Source: Rutidosis leptorrhynchoides
Lineage: Eukaryota; Streptophyta; Magnoliopsida; Asterales; Asteraceae
Direction of reading: 5' to 3'
DNA length: 64,000 bases
Assembly: GCF_046630445.1 (NCBI RefSeq)
Contig: NC_092338.1
Location: 145,647,501 to 145,711,500 of the forward strand
Position numbers and translations under genes: made by a program. The number at the start of each line of letters is the position of its first letter. Positions within the stretch are counted from its first letter, which is position 1. The notes below the pieces were generated by a model. It saw nothing but the letters and a program-made list of their open reading frames with translations. It was not told where the DNA came from and did no database searches. Of the stretch, positions 25,898-35,858 are shown piece after piece.

Positions 25898-28618
25898 TTG
25901 ATAATTAATATCTTGGATCTGAATTCTCTTATGGCTTCGTATTCAAACTCAGCTTACCTTGAGAATGGCTCGTCTAACAGACCACCTAAGTTTGATGAAG
26001 ATGAGTATGAAACCTGGAAGGCAAGGTTCATGCTCCATCTTGAGTCTGTGGATTCACTCATGCCTGGAATTGCCAAAGATGGCCCTTTTGTTCCCACTGA
26101 GACAGTTGGTAGTGCACCAGCAACAGCTGACACTCCTGCCATCCCTGGCAGAGAGGTTATTCTCACTCCCTCTAGATGGGATGATGAGGATAAACGTCGA
26201 GTTGGTCTTGACCCTAAAATCAGAACCCTGTTAGCCATAACTTTGCCTAACCCACTGTTCAAACTGATCAAGGGAAAAGAAAATGCTAAGCTTATGCTTG
26301 ACTACCTAGATGTCACCTATGAGGGTATGGGAGAAGTTAGGCAGAACAGGATGATTGCTCTTAAAAGAGAATATGAAATGTTCTTTGCCTATAAGAATGA
26401 AACCCTTAAGCAAACCTTCATTAGGTTTAACTCTTTGATAGCAAACCTGACCACTTTAAATGTAACCTACACTGAATTTGAACAAGTGAACAAATTCATA
26501 GATGCACTGCCATGTAAATGGAAACCTGTTACTGACCCATTAAGAACCACACAGACCCTAAAGAACTTTAACCTGTCCTCTCTCTACAGTTCCCTTTGGA
26601 ATCATGAGAAGGCAGAAGCCAAGTTTGAACTTAACATGAAAGAAAACTTTAGGTCTGCCCCCACCACTTCAAAATCATCTAAAAATGATGATGCTGCTCT
26701 TATTGCTGCTGCTAAATGGAAGAAAGCTCAAAAAGCTTTACTGGTTCAAAAGTTACTGGCAGAACAAGAGTCATCTGATAGTGTTGAGGAAAATGGTACT
26801 GGGTCTGAAGAAAGCAGTACAGATGAAAGTGATGTAGAAGGGTTTGCTGAAGGTATGGCTCTGCTGGCTAGGCAGTTCAAAAGGTTCAATCGTAGTAGAA
26901 CCAGCAAGTCATACAAAGGGAGCAAAAAGCCAAATGCTAGGTACAACAGCAAGTCAGTCAAGGGTCCTAAATCTGAGTGCTTTAATTGTGGGAAGGTTGG
27001 ACATTTTGCTGCTGAATGCATGTCCAAGAAACCTTCCACGTCACATGCTAACTCTTTCTCAAAAGCTGATAAGTACAAAAACAAGTACAAAGCTATGAAA
27101 GCTCAGATGAAGGAAAGTGCAAAGACTGACAAGAAGGGTAAACAGCCAGAAAAGGTTCTAGTTGCTGAACATCATGACTGGGATGAAGCCAGCACGTCCT
27201 CATCTTCTGATTGTGATACTGATGATGATGGTGCTGGTTATGCTACTGGTAAGAAGCTGTGTTTGATGGCCAAAGAGGTCGAGGAGTCTGATGAGGATGA
27301 TGGTGGTAGTACGTTTTTGGCTGATATGAGGGAAGCTGATCAAAACAGAGATTCTCCTCAATGGAAAACTGAAATGATGTATAAGGTTGATAATTTTCGA
27401 ACTTATACTGATGATGAAAAAGCTGAAATGTTTGACTACCTAAGAATTGATTTATGCAGAAGCTGCAAACGAGAAGAGAGTTTGAAATCTAATAACAAAT
27501 CTTTAAATGAAAAACTCAAAGGCAAAAATGATGAAATTAAGATCTTAAAAGATACAATTTCCAAACTTGAAAAACAAAACTTTGCTTTAGAAACTCTTCA
27601 CGTTGAGGCAGCAGAAGTCAAGACCCAGCTGGATAATCTCAAAAGAGTTGTTGCTTCATGGTGCACATCTGCTCAACGCACAGCTAAATGTGTTAACGAG
27701 CAGGTGCCTGCCCAAGTTCAAGCCTTCTTTGCTGGTGACTATGCTGCTGCTGCTGCTATTGCAGAAGTTACTTTCATGGACCCGATTCTTGAAACTGATC
27801 CTGAAGCTGTCTTGCCAAATACTTTTGCCAAGATAGTTGAAGGTAAAAAGGTTATGACAAACAAATTTGTTAGACCTACTGTGTCCCCACCACCTGCCAT
27901 GAAAGAAATTTTGGAGGATGAAGTTAGAGCAAGAGAAGCCAGTAACTCAATTGATGAGACTACTGACCCCTCAAGCATCCACTACATGACTCCGAAAGAA
28001 AGACGTATTAAAAGGGAAATCACTGAAAACAACTTGAGAAAAGTTAAACCAACTGATTCCCCTTCGTGTTCGAGTTCTACCAGTGCTAAGCCAGCTGATG
28101 ACCAATCTACTGGTTACCCAGTAGCTGCAGACAAGCCAGTGAAACGAAATACTGGCAAATCTAAGGCAGCAGTTAAGATATCTACTGGTTCATCAGCATC
28201 AGAAGACAAGCCAACAACTTCCCACGCTAACTTGTCAAATGATAAAGGAAAGACAGTTCGCCATGGTCATGGTACTGGTTCCAAAAGGAAAGCTGCCCAT
28301 AAGGGAAAAGCAAAAATTGACTCGACTGATGAGCTGTCTATCACTGAGATAATGACAGCCAAGCTTGACCAGCTAATTGAGGCAGTAACTAAAAGTCGAC
28401 CCGATCCTACTGCCCTTATTAGATCTGTGCATGACCAGCCACAAAAGCCAAAAGTGAGAAAATGCTATAAATGTGGCAGCAAAGCTCACCTGGCTAACCA
28501 GTGTACTCAAACCCAAACCCCATCTGCTGCTCCTTCTAGCAAGCCAGTAGAAAAGAAGAAGTCATCAAAGGTGACTCCTTCAGAACCCATCCTTGGATGG
28601 GTTCCCAAAAAGAACTAA
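25898..28618 (+). CDS. gag: SIRE gag polyprotein
   Basis: Open frame of about 906 residues, larger than typical copia gag. The N-terminal part (about 25-240) is the UBN2-type capsid region starting with a W-K-A-R-F motif. Two CCHC zinc knuckles are visible: CFNCGKVGHFAAEC near residue 361 and CYKCGSKAHLANQC near 856. Between them lies an acidic, Ser-rich stretch and a coiled-coil-like segment (about 525-575). The product would form the element's virus-like particle and bind its RNA. In SIRE-like elements gag and pol are expressed from one transcript by recoding or read-through; which is used here cannot be told from sequence. Confidence 0.9.
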   Translation: MIINILDLNSLMASYSNSAYLENGSSNRPPKFDEDEYETWKARFMLHLESVDSLMPGIAKDGPFVPTETVGSAPATADTPAIPGREVILTPSRWDDEDKRRVGLDPKIRTLLAITLPNPLFKLIKGKENAKLMLDYLDVTYEGMGEVRQNRMIALKREYEMFFAYKNETLKQTFIRFNSLIANLTTLNVTYTEFEQVNKFIDALPCKWKPVTDPLRTTQTLKNFNLSSLYSSLWNHEKAEAKFELNMKENFRSAPTTSKSSKNDDAALIAAAKWKKAQKALLVQKLLAEQESSDSVEENGTGSEESSTDESDVEGFAEGMALLARQFKRFNRSRTSKSYKGSKKPNARYNSKSVKGPKSECFNCGKVGHFAAECMSKKPSTSHANSFSKADKYKNKYKAMKAQMKESAKTDKKGKQPEKVLVAEHHDWDEASTSSSSDCDTDDDGAGYATGKKLCLMAKEVEESDEDDGGSTFLADMREADQNRDSPQWKTEMMYKVDNFRTYTDDEKAEMFDYLRIDLCRSCKREESLKSNNKSLNEKLKGKNDEIKILKDTISKLEKQNFALETLHVEAAEVKTQLDNLKRVVASWCTSAQRTAKCVNEQVPAQVQAFFAGDYAAAAAIAEVTFMDPILETDPEAVLPNTFAKIVEGKKVMTNKFVRPTVSPPPAMKEILEDEVRAREASNSIDETTDPSSIHYMTPKERRIKREITENNLRKVKPTDSPSCSSSTSAKPADDQSTGYPVAADKPVKRNTGKSKAAVKISTGSSASEDKPTTSHANLSNDKGKTVRHGHGTGSKRKAAHKGKAKIDSTDELSITEIMTAKLDQLIEAVTKSRPDPTALIRSVHDQPQKPKVRKCYKCGSKAHLANQCTQTQTPSAAPSSKPVEKKKSSKVTPSEPILGWVPKKN

Positions 28619-28631
28619 TCTCTAAGTTATT

Positions 28632-31600
28632 GTGCAGGGCATTCAAAACAAGCAAATCTGGTATCTCGACAGTGGTTGTTCGAGACATATGACCGGAAGT
28701 AAGTCCCTGCTGATGGACTATCAGGAAAAGGATGGTCCAGTTGTTTCGTATGGAGATAATTCGTTGGGTTACACAAAAGGTTTTGGTACTTTGACAAATG
28801 GGAATGTCACGTTCTCAAATGTTGCATATGTAGTTGGGCTTAAACATAACTTACTCAGTATAAGCCAACTGACAAGCAAGAATAAGATAGTCCAATTCAG
28901 AAAGAAAATTGGTACTATTTTTGATAAGACAGGGAAGCCACTGCTGACTGCAAAACGTCATGAAAACATGTATCAAATTGACATGAACACAGCAGTCACA
29001 ACAACTGATACTTGTTTCTATTCGAAGGCAGCAGACAACCTGAAGTGGTTATGGCACAAGAGACTCTCACATCTCAACTTCAAAGATATTCACAAATTAT
29101 CCAGTAGAAGTTTGGTGTCTGGGCTACCCACAATGTCTTATGTGAAGGACAGATTGTGTCCTGGTTGTGAAAAGGGAAAACATCACCATGCCTCGTTCAA
29201 ATCAAAGCAAATCTCATCTGTTGAGAAACCATTTCACTTACTTCATATGGATCTATTTGGTCCAGTGAATGTGGCCAGCTGTAGTGGGAAGAAGTATACA
29301 CTGGTTATTGTTGATGAATACTCGAGATACACTTGGGTGTTCTTTCTAAGGCAAAAGAGTGAAGCTGCTGATGAAATCATCAATTTTATCAAAAGAATGG
29401 AGCTTTTGAATGGGCAACTGGTGAAGCAACTAAGAAGTGATCATGGTACAGAATTCAGAAATGCTACATTAGAAGAATTTTGTGCTGACAAAGGTCTTTC
29501 CCAAAATTTCTCTGCTGTGAGAACACCTCAGCAAAATGGTGTTGCAGAAAGAAGAAACAGAACTCTCATTGAAGCAGCAAGATCTATGTTGGCTGAGTCT
29601 GGGTTGAAGAATTCCTACTGGGCAGAAGCTGTGAATACTGCCTGTTTTACCCAGAATAGATCTCTTATTGTGAAAAGACATCAGAAAACTGCTTATGAAG
29701 TTCTCAAAGGAAGAAGACCCTCAATTTCATTTCTTCATGTATTTGGCACTCCCTGTTACATTCTAAATAATAGGGATCAGCTGGGCAAATTCGATGCTAA
29801 AGCTGATGAAGGTATATTCCTTGGATATTCCAACATGTCAAAGGCATATAGGGTCTACAACAAAAGAAGAGGTTGTTTTGAAGAATCCATTAATGTTACA
29901 TTCGATGAAACTGCCTCTGCTTCATCTACTGATCGTGAAGATGAAGTGTTACTGTTTGAAGAGCCTACTCAGCAAGCTCTTGATGATGAAGAGCCAGCAG
30001 CACAACCCTCACCAATCCATGCTGCTGGGTTCTCTGATGATGAAATGGAACATTCTGTTCCATCTGTGTCTAAACCAAGTGGACCTACTGGCTCTACTGA
30101 AGTGCTGCAACTTGAGCCTAGGTCTGCTGGTTCTGAGAGATCACAAGCTGGTACTGATTCTACTGATATTGATCAGCAACCTTCTGTTGCTGCTCACTCA
30201 TCTGAACCAGCTGATGATCAAGATGCTGTGTGTTCTACAACCAGCTCACCTGTTCATAACACCAAATGGACAAGGGAGCATCCGATTGAGCAGATTATTG
30301 GTAATCTTGCGAGTGGTGTTAAAACACGGAGGCATGCTACCAGTAACTTTTGTATGCATGTTAATTTTGTGTCTACCATTGAGCCCACGTGTCCTGAGGA
30401 AGCACTTCAAGATCCTAGCTGGGTTGGTTCAATGCAAGAAGAAATTACTCAGTTTGATAGGAACAAAGTGTGGACATTGGTACCTGAACCTGAGGATAAG
30501 ACAAAGAAGATCATTGGTACTAAGTGGGTGTTTAAAAACAAGATGGATGAAGATGGTGTCGTTATCAGAAACAAAGCAAGATTGGTTGCTCAAGGGTTTA
30601 GACAGGAAGAAGGATTGGATTATGGGGAAACTTATGCACCAGTGGCTAGGATGGAAGCTATCAGATTGTTCTTAGCATATGCTGCTAGGATGAACTTTAG
30701 AGTATTTCAGATGGATGTTAAATCTGCATTTCTGAACGGGAAGCTGCAAGAAGAAGTTTATGTCAAACAGCCTCCTGGTTTTGTAAGCAGTAAATATCCA
30801 GACCATGTCTACAAGTTAGACAAAGCTCTTTATGGCCTTAAACAGGCTCCAAGAGCATGGTATGAGACACTTCATGTGTATCTCACTGGTATAGGTTTTA
30901 AAGTTGGAACAATTGATACCACTCTATTCTCAAAAGAGATAGATGGTGATCTCTTGTTGGTACAGATATATGTGGATGATATTATTTATGGTTCTAAAAA
31001 TGAAAAACATTGTCAAGATTTTTCAAAACGTATGTCAAAGGCATATGAAATGAGTTTACAAAGAGATCTGCAATACTTTTTAGGATTGCAGATCAAACAA
31101 CTTGATGACGGAATATTCATAAGTCAAGATAAATATATCAAAGATATGTTAAAGAAATTTGGTCTGACCTGTTTAAAAGACATAGGGACTCCAATGGCAG
31201 CATCCATTAAAATAGATGCTGATCCAAATGGTGAACCAGTCAATATCACTGAATATAGAGGTATGATTGGATCCCTACTTTATCTCACAGCCAGCAGACC
31301 AGATATTATGTTCGCCACATGTCTCTGTGCCAGATATCAAGCTGATCCTAAAGAGTCACACTTGCTGGCAGTAAAAAGAATATTCAGATACCTAAAAGGT
31401 ACTGCTAAACGTGGTCTTTGGTATCCCAAAGACCAGGATTTTGAACTAATTGGGTATTCAGATGCTGACTTTGCAGGGTGTAAAATAGACAGGAAAAGTA
31501 CTACTGGTGGGTGCCAGTTACTGGGTAGTAGGCTAGTCAGCTGGACAAGCAAAAAGCAAAATACTGTGTCCACATCCACTGCTGAAGCAGAATATGTCTC

Positions 31601-31910
31601 TGCTGGTAGTTGTACTGCTCAAGTACTGTGGATGCAAAGCCAGCTAAAGGACTATGGTGTTCATGTTACAAAAACTCCAATCTACTGTGACAACACCAGT
31701 GCAATTGCTATCACCAACAATCCTGTGATGCACTCAAGGACTAAGCACATCGATGTTCGGTATCATTTCATAAGGGATCATGTTCAAAAGGGTGATGTTG
31801 AGTTACATTTTATTTCTACAGACCAGCAATTAGCAGACCTATTTACAAAGCCATTAGATGAGAAACGCTTTAACTATCTCATCTCTGAGCTGGGTATGCT
31901 TGAGCTTTAA
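28632..31910 (+). CDS. pol: SIRE pol polyprotein (protease, integrase, RT, RNase H)
   Basis: Open frame of 1092 residues just downstream of gag. Order is that of Ty1/copia: aspartic protease (LDSGCSRHM, about 12-20), GAG-pre-integrase HHCC region (about 140-190), integrase core (HMDLFGPV, RSDHGTEF and GVAERRNRTL, about 205-310), reverse transcriptase (from KWVFKNKMDEDG near 630; QMDVKSAFLNG; YVDDIIYG near 775) and RNase H (GYSDADFAGC, STAEAEYVSA, CDNTSAI) to the end. All major motifs are visible, so the gene looks intact. It is flanked by gag upstream and the extra ORF region downstream. Confidence 0.95.
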   Translation: MQGIQNKQIWYLDSGCSRHMTGSKSLLMDYQEKDGPVVSYGDNSLGYTKGFGTLTNGNVTFSNVAYVVGLKHNLLSISQLTSKNKIVQFRKKIGTIFDKTGKPLLTAKRHENMYQIDMNTAVTTTDTCFYSKAADNLKWLWHKRLSHLNFKDIHKLSSRSLVSGLPTMSYVKDRLCPGCEKGKHHHASFKSKQISSVEKPFHLLHMDLFGPVNVASCSGKKYTLVIVDEYSRYTWVFFLRQKSEAADEIINFIKRMELLNGQLVKQLRSDHGTEFRNATLEEFCADKGLSQNFSAVRTPQQNGVAERRNRTLIEAARSMLAESGLKNSYWAEAVNTACFTQNRSLIVKRHQKTAYEVLKGRRPSISFLHVFGTPCYILNNRDQLGKFDAKADEGIFLGYSNMSKAYRVYNKRRGCFEESINVTFDETASASSTDREDEVLLFEEPTQQALDDEEPAAQPSPIHAAGFSDDEMEHSVPSVSKPSGPTGSTEVLQLEPRSAGSERSQAGTDSTDIDQQPSVAAHSSEPADDQDAVCSTTSSPVHNTKWTREHPIEQIIGNLASGVKTRRHATSNFCMHVNFVSTIEPTCPEEALQDPSWVGSMQEEITQFDRNKVWTLVPEPEDKTKKIIGTKWVFKNKMDEDGVVIRNKARLVAQGFRQEEGLDYGETYAPVARMEAIRLFLAYAARMNFRVFQMDVKSAFLNGKLQEEVYVKQPPGFVSSKYPDHVYKLDKALYGLKQAPRAWYETLHVYLTGIGFKVGTIDTTLFSKEIDGDLLLVQIYVDDIIYGSKNEKHCQDFSKRMSKAYEMSLQRDLQYFLGLQIKQLDDGIFISQDKYIKDMLKKFGLTCLKDIGTPMAASIKIDADPNGEPVNITEYRGMIGSLLYLTASRPDIMFATCLCARYQADPKESHLLAVKRIFRYLKGTAKRGLWYPKDQDFELIGYSDADFAGCKIDRKSTTGGCQLLGSRLVSWTSKKQNTVSTSTAEAEYVSAGSCTAQVLWMQSQLKDYGVHVTKTPIYCDNTSAIAITNNPVMHSRTKHIDVRYHFIRDHVQKGDVELHFISTDQQLADLFTKPLDEKRFNYLISELGMLEL

Positions 31911-32515
31911 ATAAAGGACAACTTTTGTTGGTGTGCTGGCTCTACAACGTGTAGGGCAAACCAGTAAGTCACATTTATTTACTTACTGCCTACATGTCAA
32001 ACAACCAGCACAGCAAGGTCTTTTATATTTTGGTTACTTAAATGTTTTAAATGAAATAATAAATAGCTCTCCAAATTTAATGATTCCTTAAAACTGGAAA
32101 CTCATTTACTTCCAATGATTTACATTAAATTCATGACATATTAAATGTAACAAAAGTATTTTGTATTTAATACAAAAAAAAAAAAAAAAATTATTTTTGA
32201 GGTTTTAAATCAATTTGTTTGAAATGAAATCTGATGCATTTAATGCTGTATGGGAGTAATGAGTGTTTAAGCCGTATAAATGTCATGTCAACCGTCTGTC
32301 TCCCCTTTGAAAACGTGCCAGTCTGTCACATCTGCCCACGCGCCTGCAGCCTTTGAAAACGTGCCAGTCTCTCTCCTGCACTTTTTCACCCAATCACAAC
32401 GGATAAAAGTGTGTTTCATCTTACAAAATAACCTTCGGTTATTCATTTTTCAAAATACACACACTTTTACTCTCAAAATCTTTTCAATCTTCATATCTTC
32501 ATCCTACACTCATCA

Positions 32516-33574
32516 TTGACAGAACAACAACAGCAATCACCACGTGCTGCAAGCCAGCAAGAGGAACAACAGCAACAACAACCTCAAACAGTCGAACCAC
32601 AACAGCAACCACAACCTGCCCCACAACCGGCACCGGCACCGGAGGAACCGGTGGTTCAAGAACACGTCGTTCAAGGACCACTGTTCAATCTTCACCCCAA
32701 CCTGATTAGGGCTCCCAATGCACCTGATCACTCACTGATTCGCCTATCTAGAGGCAATGCTGCACATGCCCTCTCTATTCCCAAATCGAAGGTTAACAAA
32801 GGGTATGAGGCCCTCATCGAATACATCCGTCAATCACCTTTGGCAAGAGCCATCACCGGTGTACCTTCCCGATTCTATGCTGCCTGTTTGGCACGATTTT
32901 GGTATACTGCCACTGTTGCCACCACTCCCGGCAACGTTCCATGTATTCGTGGCATGGTGACTGAAACCCTAAATTGCTCTGTCACCGTCGAAGCTATTAG
33001 ACGTGCTCTTCAATTGCCCGGTGGACCATTTGTTGCTTCACCTACTAGTGACGAATTAAGAAGGGAGGTGTTGGAGACCATTGGGTTTGCTGGACCAGTG
33101 GCACATACACCGTTGAGAAAGCATATGCCACCTCTGTGGTACTACTTCTTTGGGTTGATGACTCAGTGCATGAGTCAAAAGTCAGGAAGCTTTGACCAAT
33201 GCTCAGATTTTGAGCTCAAGCTTGGTCATGGGTTGTTGTTCAACAGGAACATCGATTACGCCCTTGAAATTTTTTTGAGGCTAAGGGAAATGGTGACTGC
33301 TAGAGTAAGAACCAACTTGATTCCATTTCCACGATTCTTAAGCCTGGTATTTGAAAGTGAACTGGGTGAAGCTTATCAGCAAATTGCTGATCAATCATTT
33401 GAGGTCCCAGTAAAACAAGGGGGTATGCCAAAGGATGTACCTGCTGCTCCATATGCTGAGTTGACACCAGCAATGAACGAGTATCTTGCTGCTCGTCGTG
33501 GAGCCACCCAATCGACTGCCTCTGGTTCTGCACCAGCTGAGGGGGAGGGTCCTCAGCGAAAGCCTGCAACGTGA
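32516..33574 (+). CDS. SIRE extra ORF A (Gln/Pro-rich N-terminus, plant-transposon-protein-like domain)
   Basis: Open frame of about 352 residues after pol. The first 60 residues are Gln- and Pro-rich. The middle (about 70-300) is a globular, mainly helical region recalling the putative plant transposon protein domain seen in many plant LTR elements. No signal peptide or convincing transmembrane span is seen, so the usual label env-like describes position only. Its pattern of hydrophobic and Trp/Arg positions is reminiscent of the Athila ORF at 59176-60225. Function is unknown. Confidence 0.7.
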   Translation: MTEQQQQSPRAASQQEEQQQQQPQTVEPQQQPQPAPQPAPAPEEPVVQEHVVQGPLFNLHPNLIRAPNAPDHSLIRLSRGNAAHALSIPKSKVNKGYEALIEYIRQSPLARAITGVPSRFYAACLARFWYTATVATTPGNVPCIRGMVTETLNCSVTVEAIRRALQLPGGPFVASPTSDELRREVLETIGFAGPVAHTPLRKHMPPLWYYFFGLMTQCMSQKSGSFDQCSDFELKLGHGLLFNRNIDYALEIFLRLREMVTARVRTNLIPFPRFLSLVFESELGEAYQQIADQSFEVPVKQGGMPKDVPAAPYAELTPAMNEYLAARRGATQSTASGSAPAEGEGPQRKPAT

Positions 33575-33624
33575 AGGAAGCAGCCAGCTACCTCAACTAG
33601 TACAGCCACCGTCTCATATACTGG

Positions 33625-33708
33625 TAAAGCAGTAGTTGTATTAGAATCTAGTGCTCTCTAATCATAAAGAACAGCCCTAGTCTTATATACTGACTACCCA
33701 ATTCTAGT
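33625..33708 (+). repeat. 84-bp module shared with the Athila element
   Basis: This stretch, in the gap between two SIRE extra ORFs, matches 58537-58620 on the minus strand at 79 of 84 positions by eye with no gap. In both elements it is in the sense direction and lies between pol and the 3' LTR. Confidence 0.9.
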
Positions 33709-33719
33709 GTTGGAATCCG

Positions 33720-35858
33720 TTGCTCATCTATTTCTTGGTAACAGGCAAACCTAAGCGTGCTAAAGCTGGCTCCAAGCGAACCACAGGGGAGATTGCACCA
33801 GTCTCAGCTGCTGCTCCTGCAAAGGATGTAGCTATGGAACCTGGTGCGTTTCTAGACCAAACAGCAGAACAATCTAACTTAATTGAAAATTTTTTAACTG
33901 CTGACTTGAAAAATGTTGAGGGAGTTAACGGTATAACCCTGGCTCCCAAGCTGACTGGTTTTAAAACTGGTGTCAAGAAGAGTAGCAACCCATACTCGTC
34001 TAACCAGGCACTTCCACATTTTTCTGAAATGAACTTATTGCAATACTCTCTGCTGACAGTACAACCAGCAGAGAACATAACTGACCCCCAAAGCAGGCTT
34101 GAGCTGGGTCTTCATCGTGTTGAACCAGTTCAGGTGACTGCACAGCCAGTATGTTACTCGGATACTGTTAAGAGTCGCACTCCTACATCATTACCAGCCA
34201 GATCTCTTACACTATCTGGGTCAACATGTGTTGCCAATGAGTCAGCAGAGTCACCGCTGTACTTACAGACACCTTCTTCTGTCTCATTCGAAGGGCTGAC
34301 CAAATCAAAAGTCTGTCCCCAGAGACCAAAAACAGATGCAATTGTTGAGTCAAATTTATTTGGTTCTACAGTTGCTAACATAACTTGTTCTATTGTTTCA
34401 GTTCTTAGCAGGGTAGATGAACAGGCAGAGGGGGAGCAAAATAAAGATGTTGTTATTCCCACTGGTGATATTGCTGCCTCTGCTACTGGTGTTGGTGCCA
34501 CTGATTCTGTTACTGGTGGTGCTGATGCTAGTACTGTTGATTCTGCTGCTGCTGGTGTGGAAGATGTTATCATGGAAGAACCTCCTGTTCTTGAGAAGGT
34601 TATTGACAATATTGTCAAGGATGTTCTTCTTGATGAACCTGTCACCCAGCCAAGAGTGGACCCTGCATTAATGTCTGATGAGCCTGCTGATTCTTCTGAT
34701 TCTTCTTCTATGGAATGTCAAGTTCTTACAGAATCGGCAGTTCGTCATCCTATTGGTCCGATTTTGGTTGCTACTGAACCAACCGCTGAGGTTGCTGATG
34801 TTAAGGATGCTGGTACCTCTGCTGACACAACTACTGATTCGACTAAGGCTTCTGTTACTGAGGAAACAAAGCCATATGTTGTGCAGGTACCAGATCCAGA
34901 TGAAGTTGTTCCTAACTTCATTTTCAAGGGAGCTTCAATCTCTCCCAAGATTGCTATGCTGGTCGATCAGCTGACCATTGATCCCGAATCTGCGATAGTC
35001 TCAGCCAGCAGATTACCTCGTGAAGAGATGGTTGAGCTATTATCTCAGCTTGATAGACCAGCTAGAGAAGAAATTTATGAGAGGATAGCCCTGCTGGAGC
35101 AAATCAATGAACAGCCTTACTATCATGTTTTTGGTATGGCTCCAGCTGCTTCGCCATTTCCTGGTACATGGAGGCCTCTCAAGTTTGTCATTGATCCTAC
35201 TACTGGTAAGTGTGTTATGCAAAATGTCCCTGATTCGCCAGTACCTTCTTCTTCCTCAGCTTCTTCCTCCTCATCTTCTTCTGATGAGGATGCTGATGAA
35301 GGTACTGGTAAGGGCGAACCAGTCACTCATGATAACGTGACTGGTTCCAAAGACAAACCAGTGGATCTTACTGATGACAATGCTGATAGTAATGCTGACA
35401 AGGATATCAGTGGTTCTAAGCCTTCGGGCGAAGGTAAAAACGATGGTGATCATGATGATGAGTCAGCTCCTGACCTTCCATCTCCACCACCCCACGGTGA
35501 TACTCCTCTGTTAGCTTGTGCTGACCAACCTTCAACCTCTGCATACTTAAAGTTCAATGCAGATGAGGTTGCTGATATTTCCACCTTTGCTGTCTATAAG
35601 ACACTGCAAGGGATCACACCAAATTTGGAGGAAACTATTCGCAGAGCTATTGTTGATAGTGTCTCTGCTGCTGTCAGATCTGCTGGAGAGGCTGTTACAA
35701 CTCCTATTGATCTTAAACTCCAACAGGTGTGTGCTTTTGCTGATGTGGCAGTCGAAGCAATCACAAAGCACCACGAAGATGAAGAGGAGCTTCAAAGGCG
35801 AAGTTTGAGGCCTTTGCTGAACTTAAACGTCGTAAGATTATGCACAGAAGATGGCTGA
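33720..35858 (+). CDS. SIRE extra ORF B, acidic low-complexity protein
   Basis: Open frame of about 712 residues, rich in Ser, Thr, Asp, Glu, Ala and Val. It has Ser runs and acidic patches near residues 500-560, and a more ordered C-terminal part (from about 620). No catalytic motif or membrane span is evident. It overlaps the next frame by a few bases. It is part of the region that SIRE elements carry after pol. Function is unknown. Confidence 0.65.
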   Translation: MLIYFLVTGKPKRAKAGSKRTTGEIAPVSAAAPAKDVAMEPGAFLDQTAEQSNLIENFLTADLKNVEGVNGITLAPKLTGFKTGVKKSSNPYSSNQALPHFSEMNLLQYSLLTVQPAENITDPQSRLELGLHRVEPVQVTAQPVCYSDTVKSRTPTSLPARSLTLSGSTCVANESAESPLYLQTPSSVSFEGLTKSKVCPQRPKTDAIVESNLFGSTVANITCSIVSVLSRVDEQAEGEQNKDVVIPTGDIAASATGVGATDSVTGGADASTVDSAAAGVEDVIMEEPPVLEKVIDNIVKDVLLDEPVTQPRVDPALMSDEPADSSDSSSMECQVLTESAVRHPIGPILVATEPTAEVADVKDAGTSADTTTDSTKASVTEETKPYVVQVPDPDEVVPNFIFKGASISPKIAMLVDQLTIDPESAIVSASRLPREEMVELLSQLDRPAREEIYERIALLEQINEQPYYHVFGMAPAASPFPGTWRPLKFVIDPTTGKCVMQNVPDSPVPSSSSASSSSSSSDEDADEGTGKGEPVTHDNVTGSKDKPVDLTDDNADSNADKDISGSKPSGEGKNDGDHDDESAPDLPSPPPHGDTPLLACADQPSTSAYLKFNADEVADISTFAVYKTLQGITPNLEETIRRAIVDSVSAAVRSAGEAVTTPIDLKLQQVCAFADVAVEAITKHHEDEEELQRRSLRPLLNLNVVRLCTEDG

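Noticed and set aside
29794-30675. 293-residue second frame inside SIRE pol
   Set aside because: Overlapping out-of-frame shadow, Leu-rich and without motifs.
34154-34645. 163-residue antisense frame in SIRE ORF B
   Set aside because: Shadow of a low-complexity Ser/Thr/Ala-rich frame.
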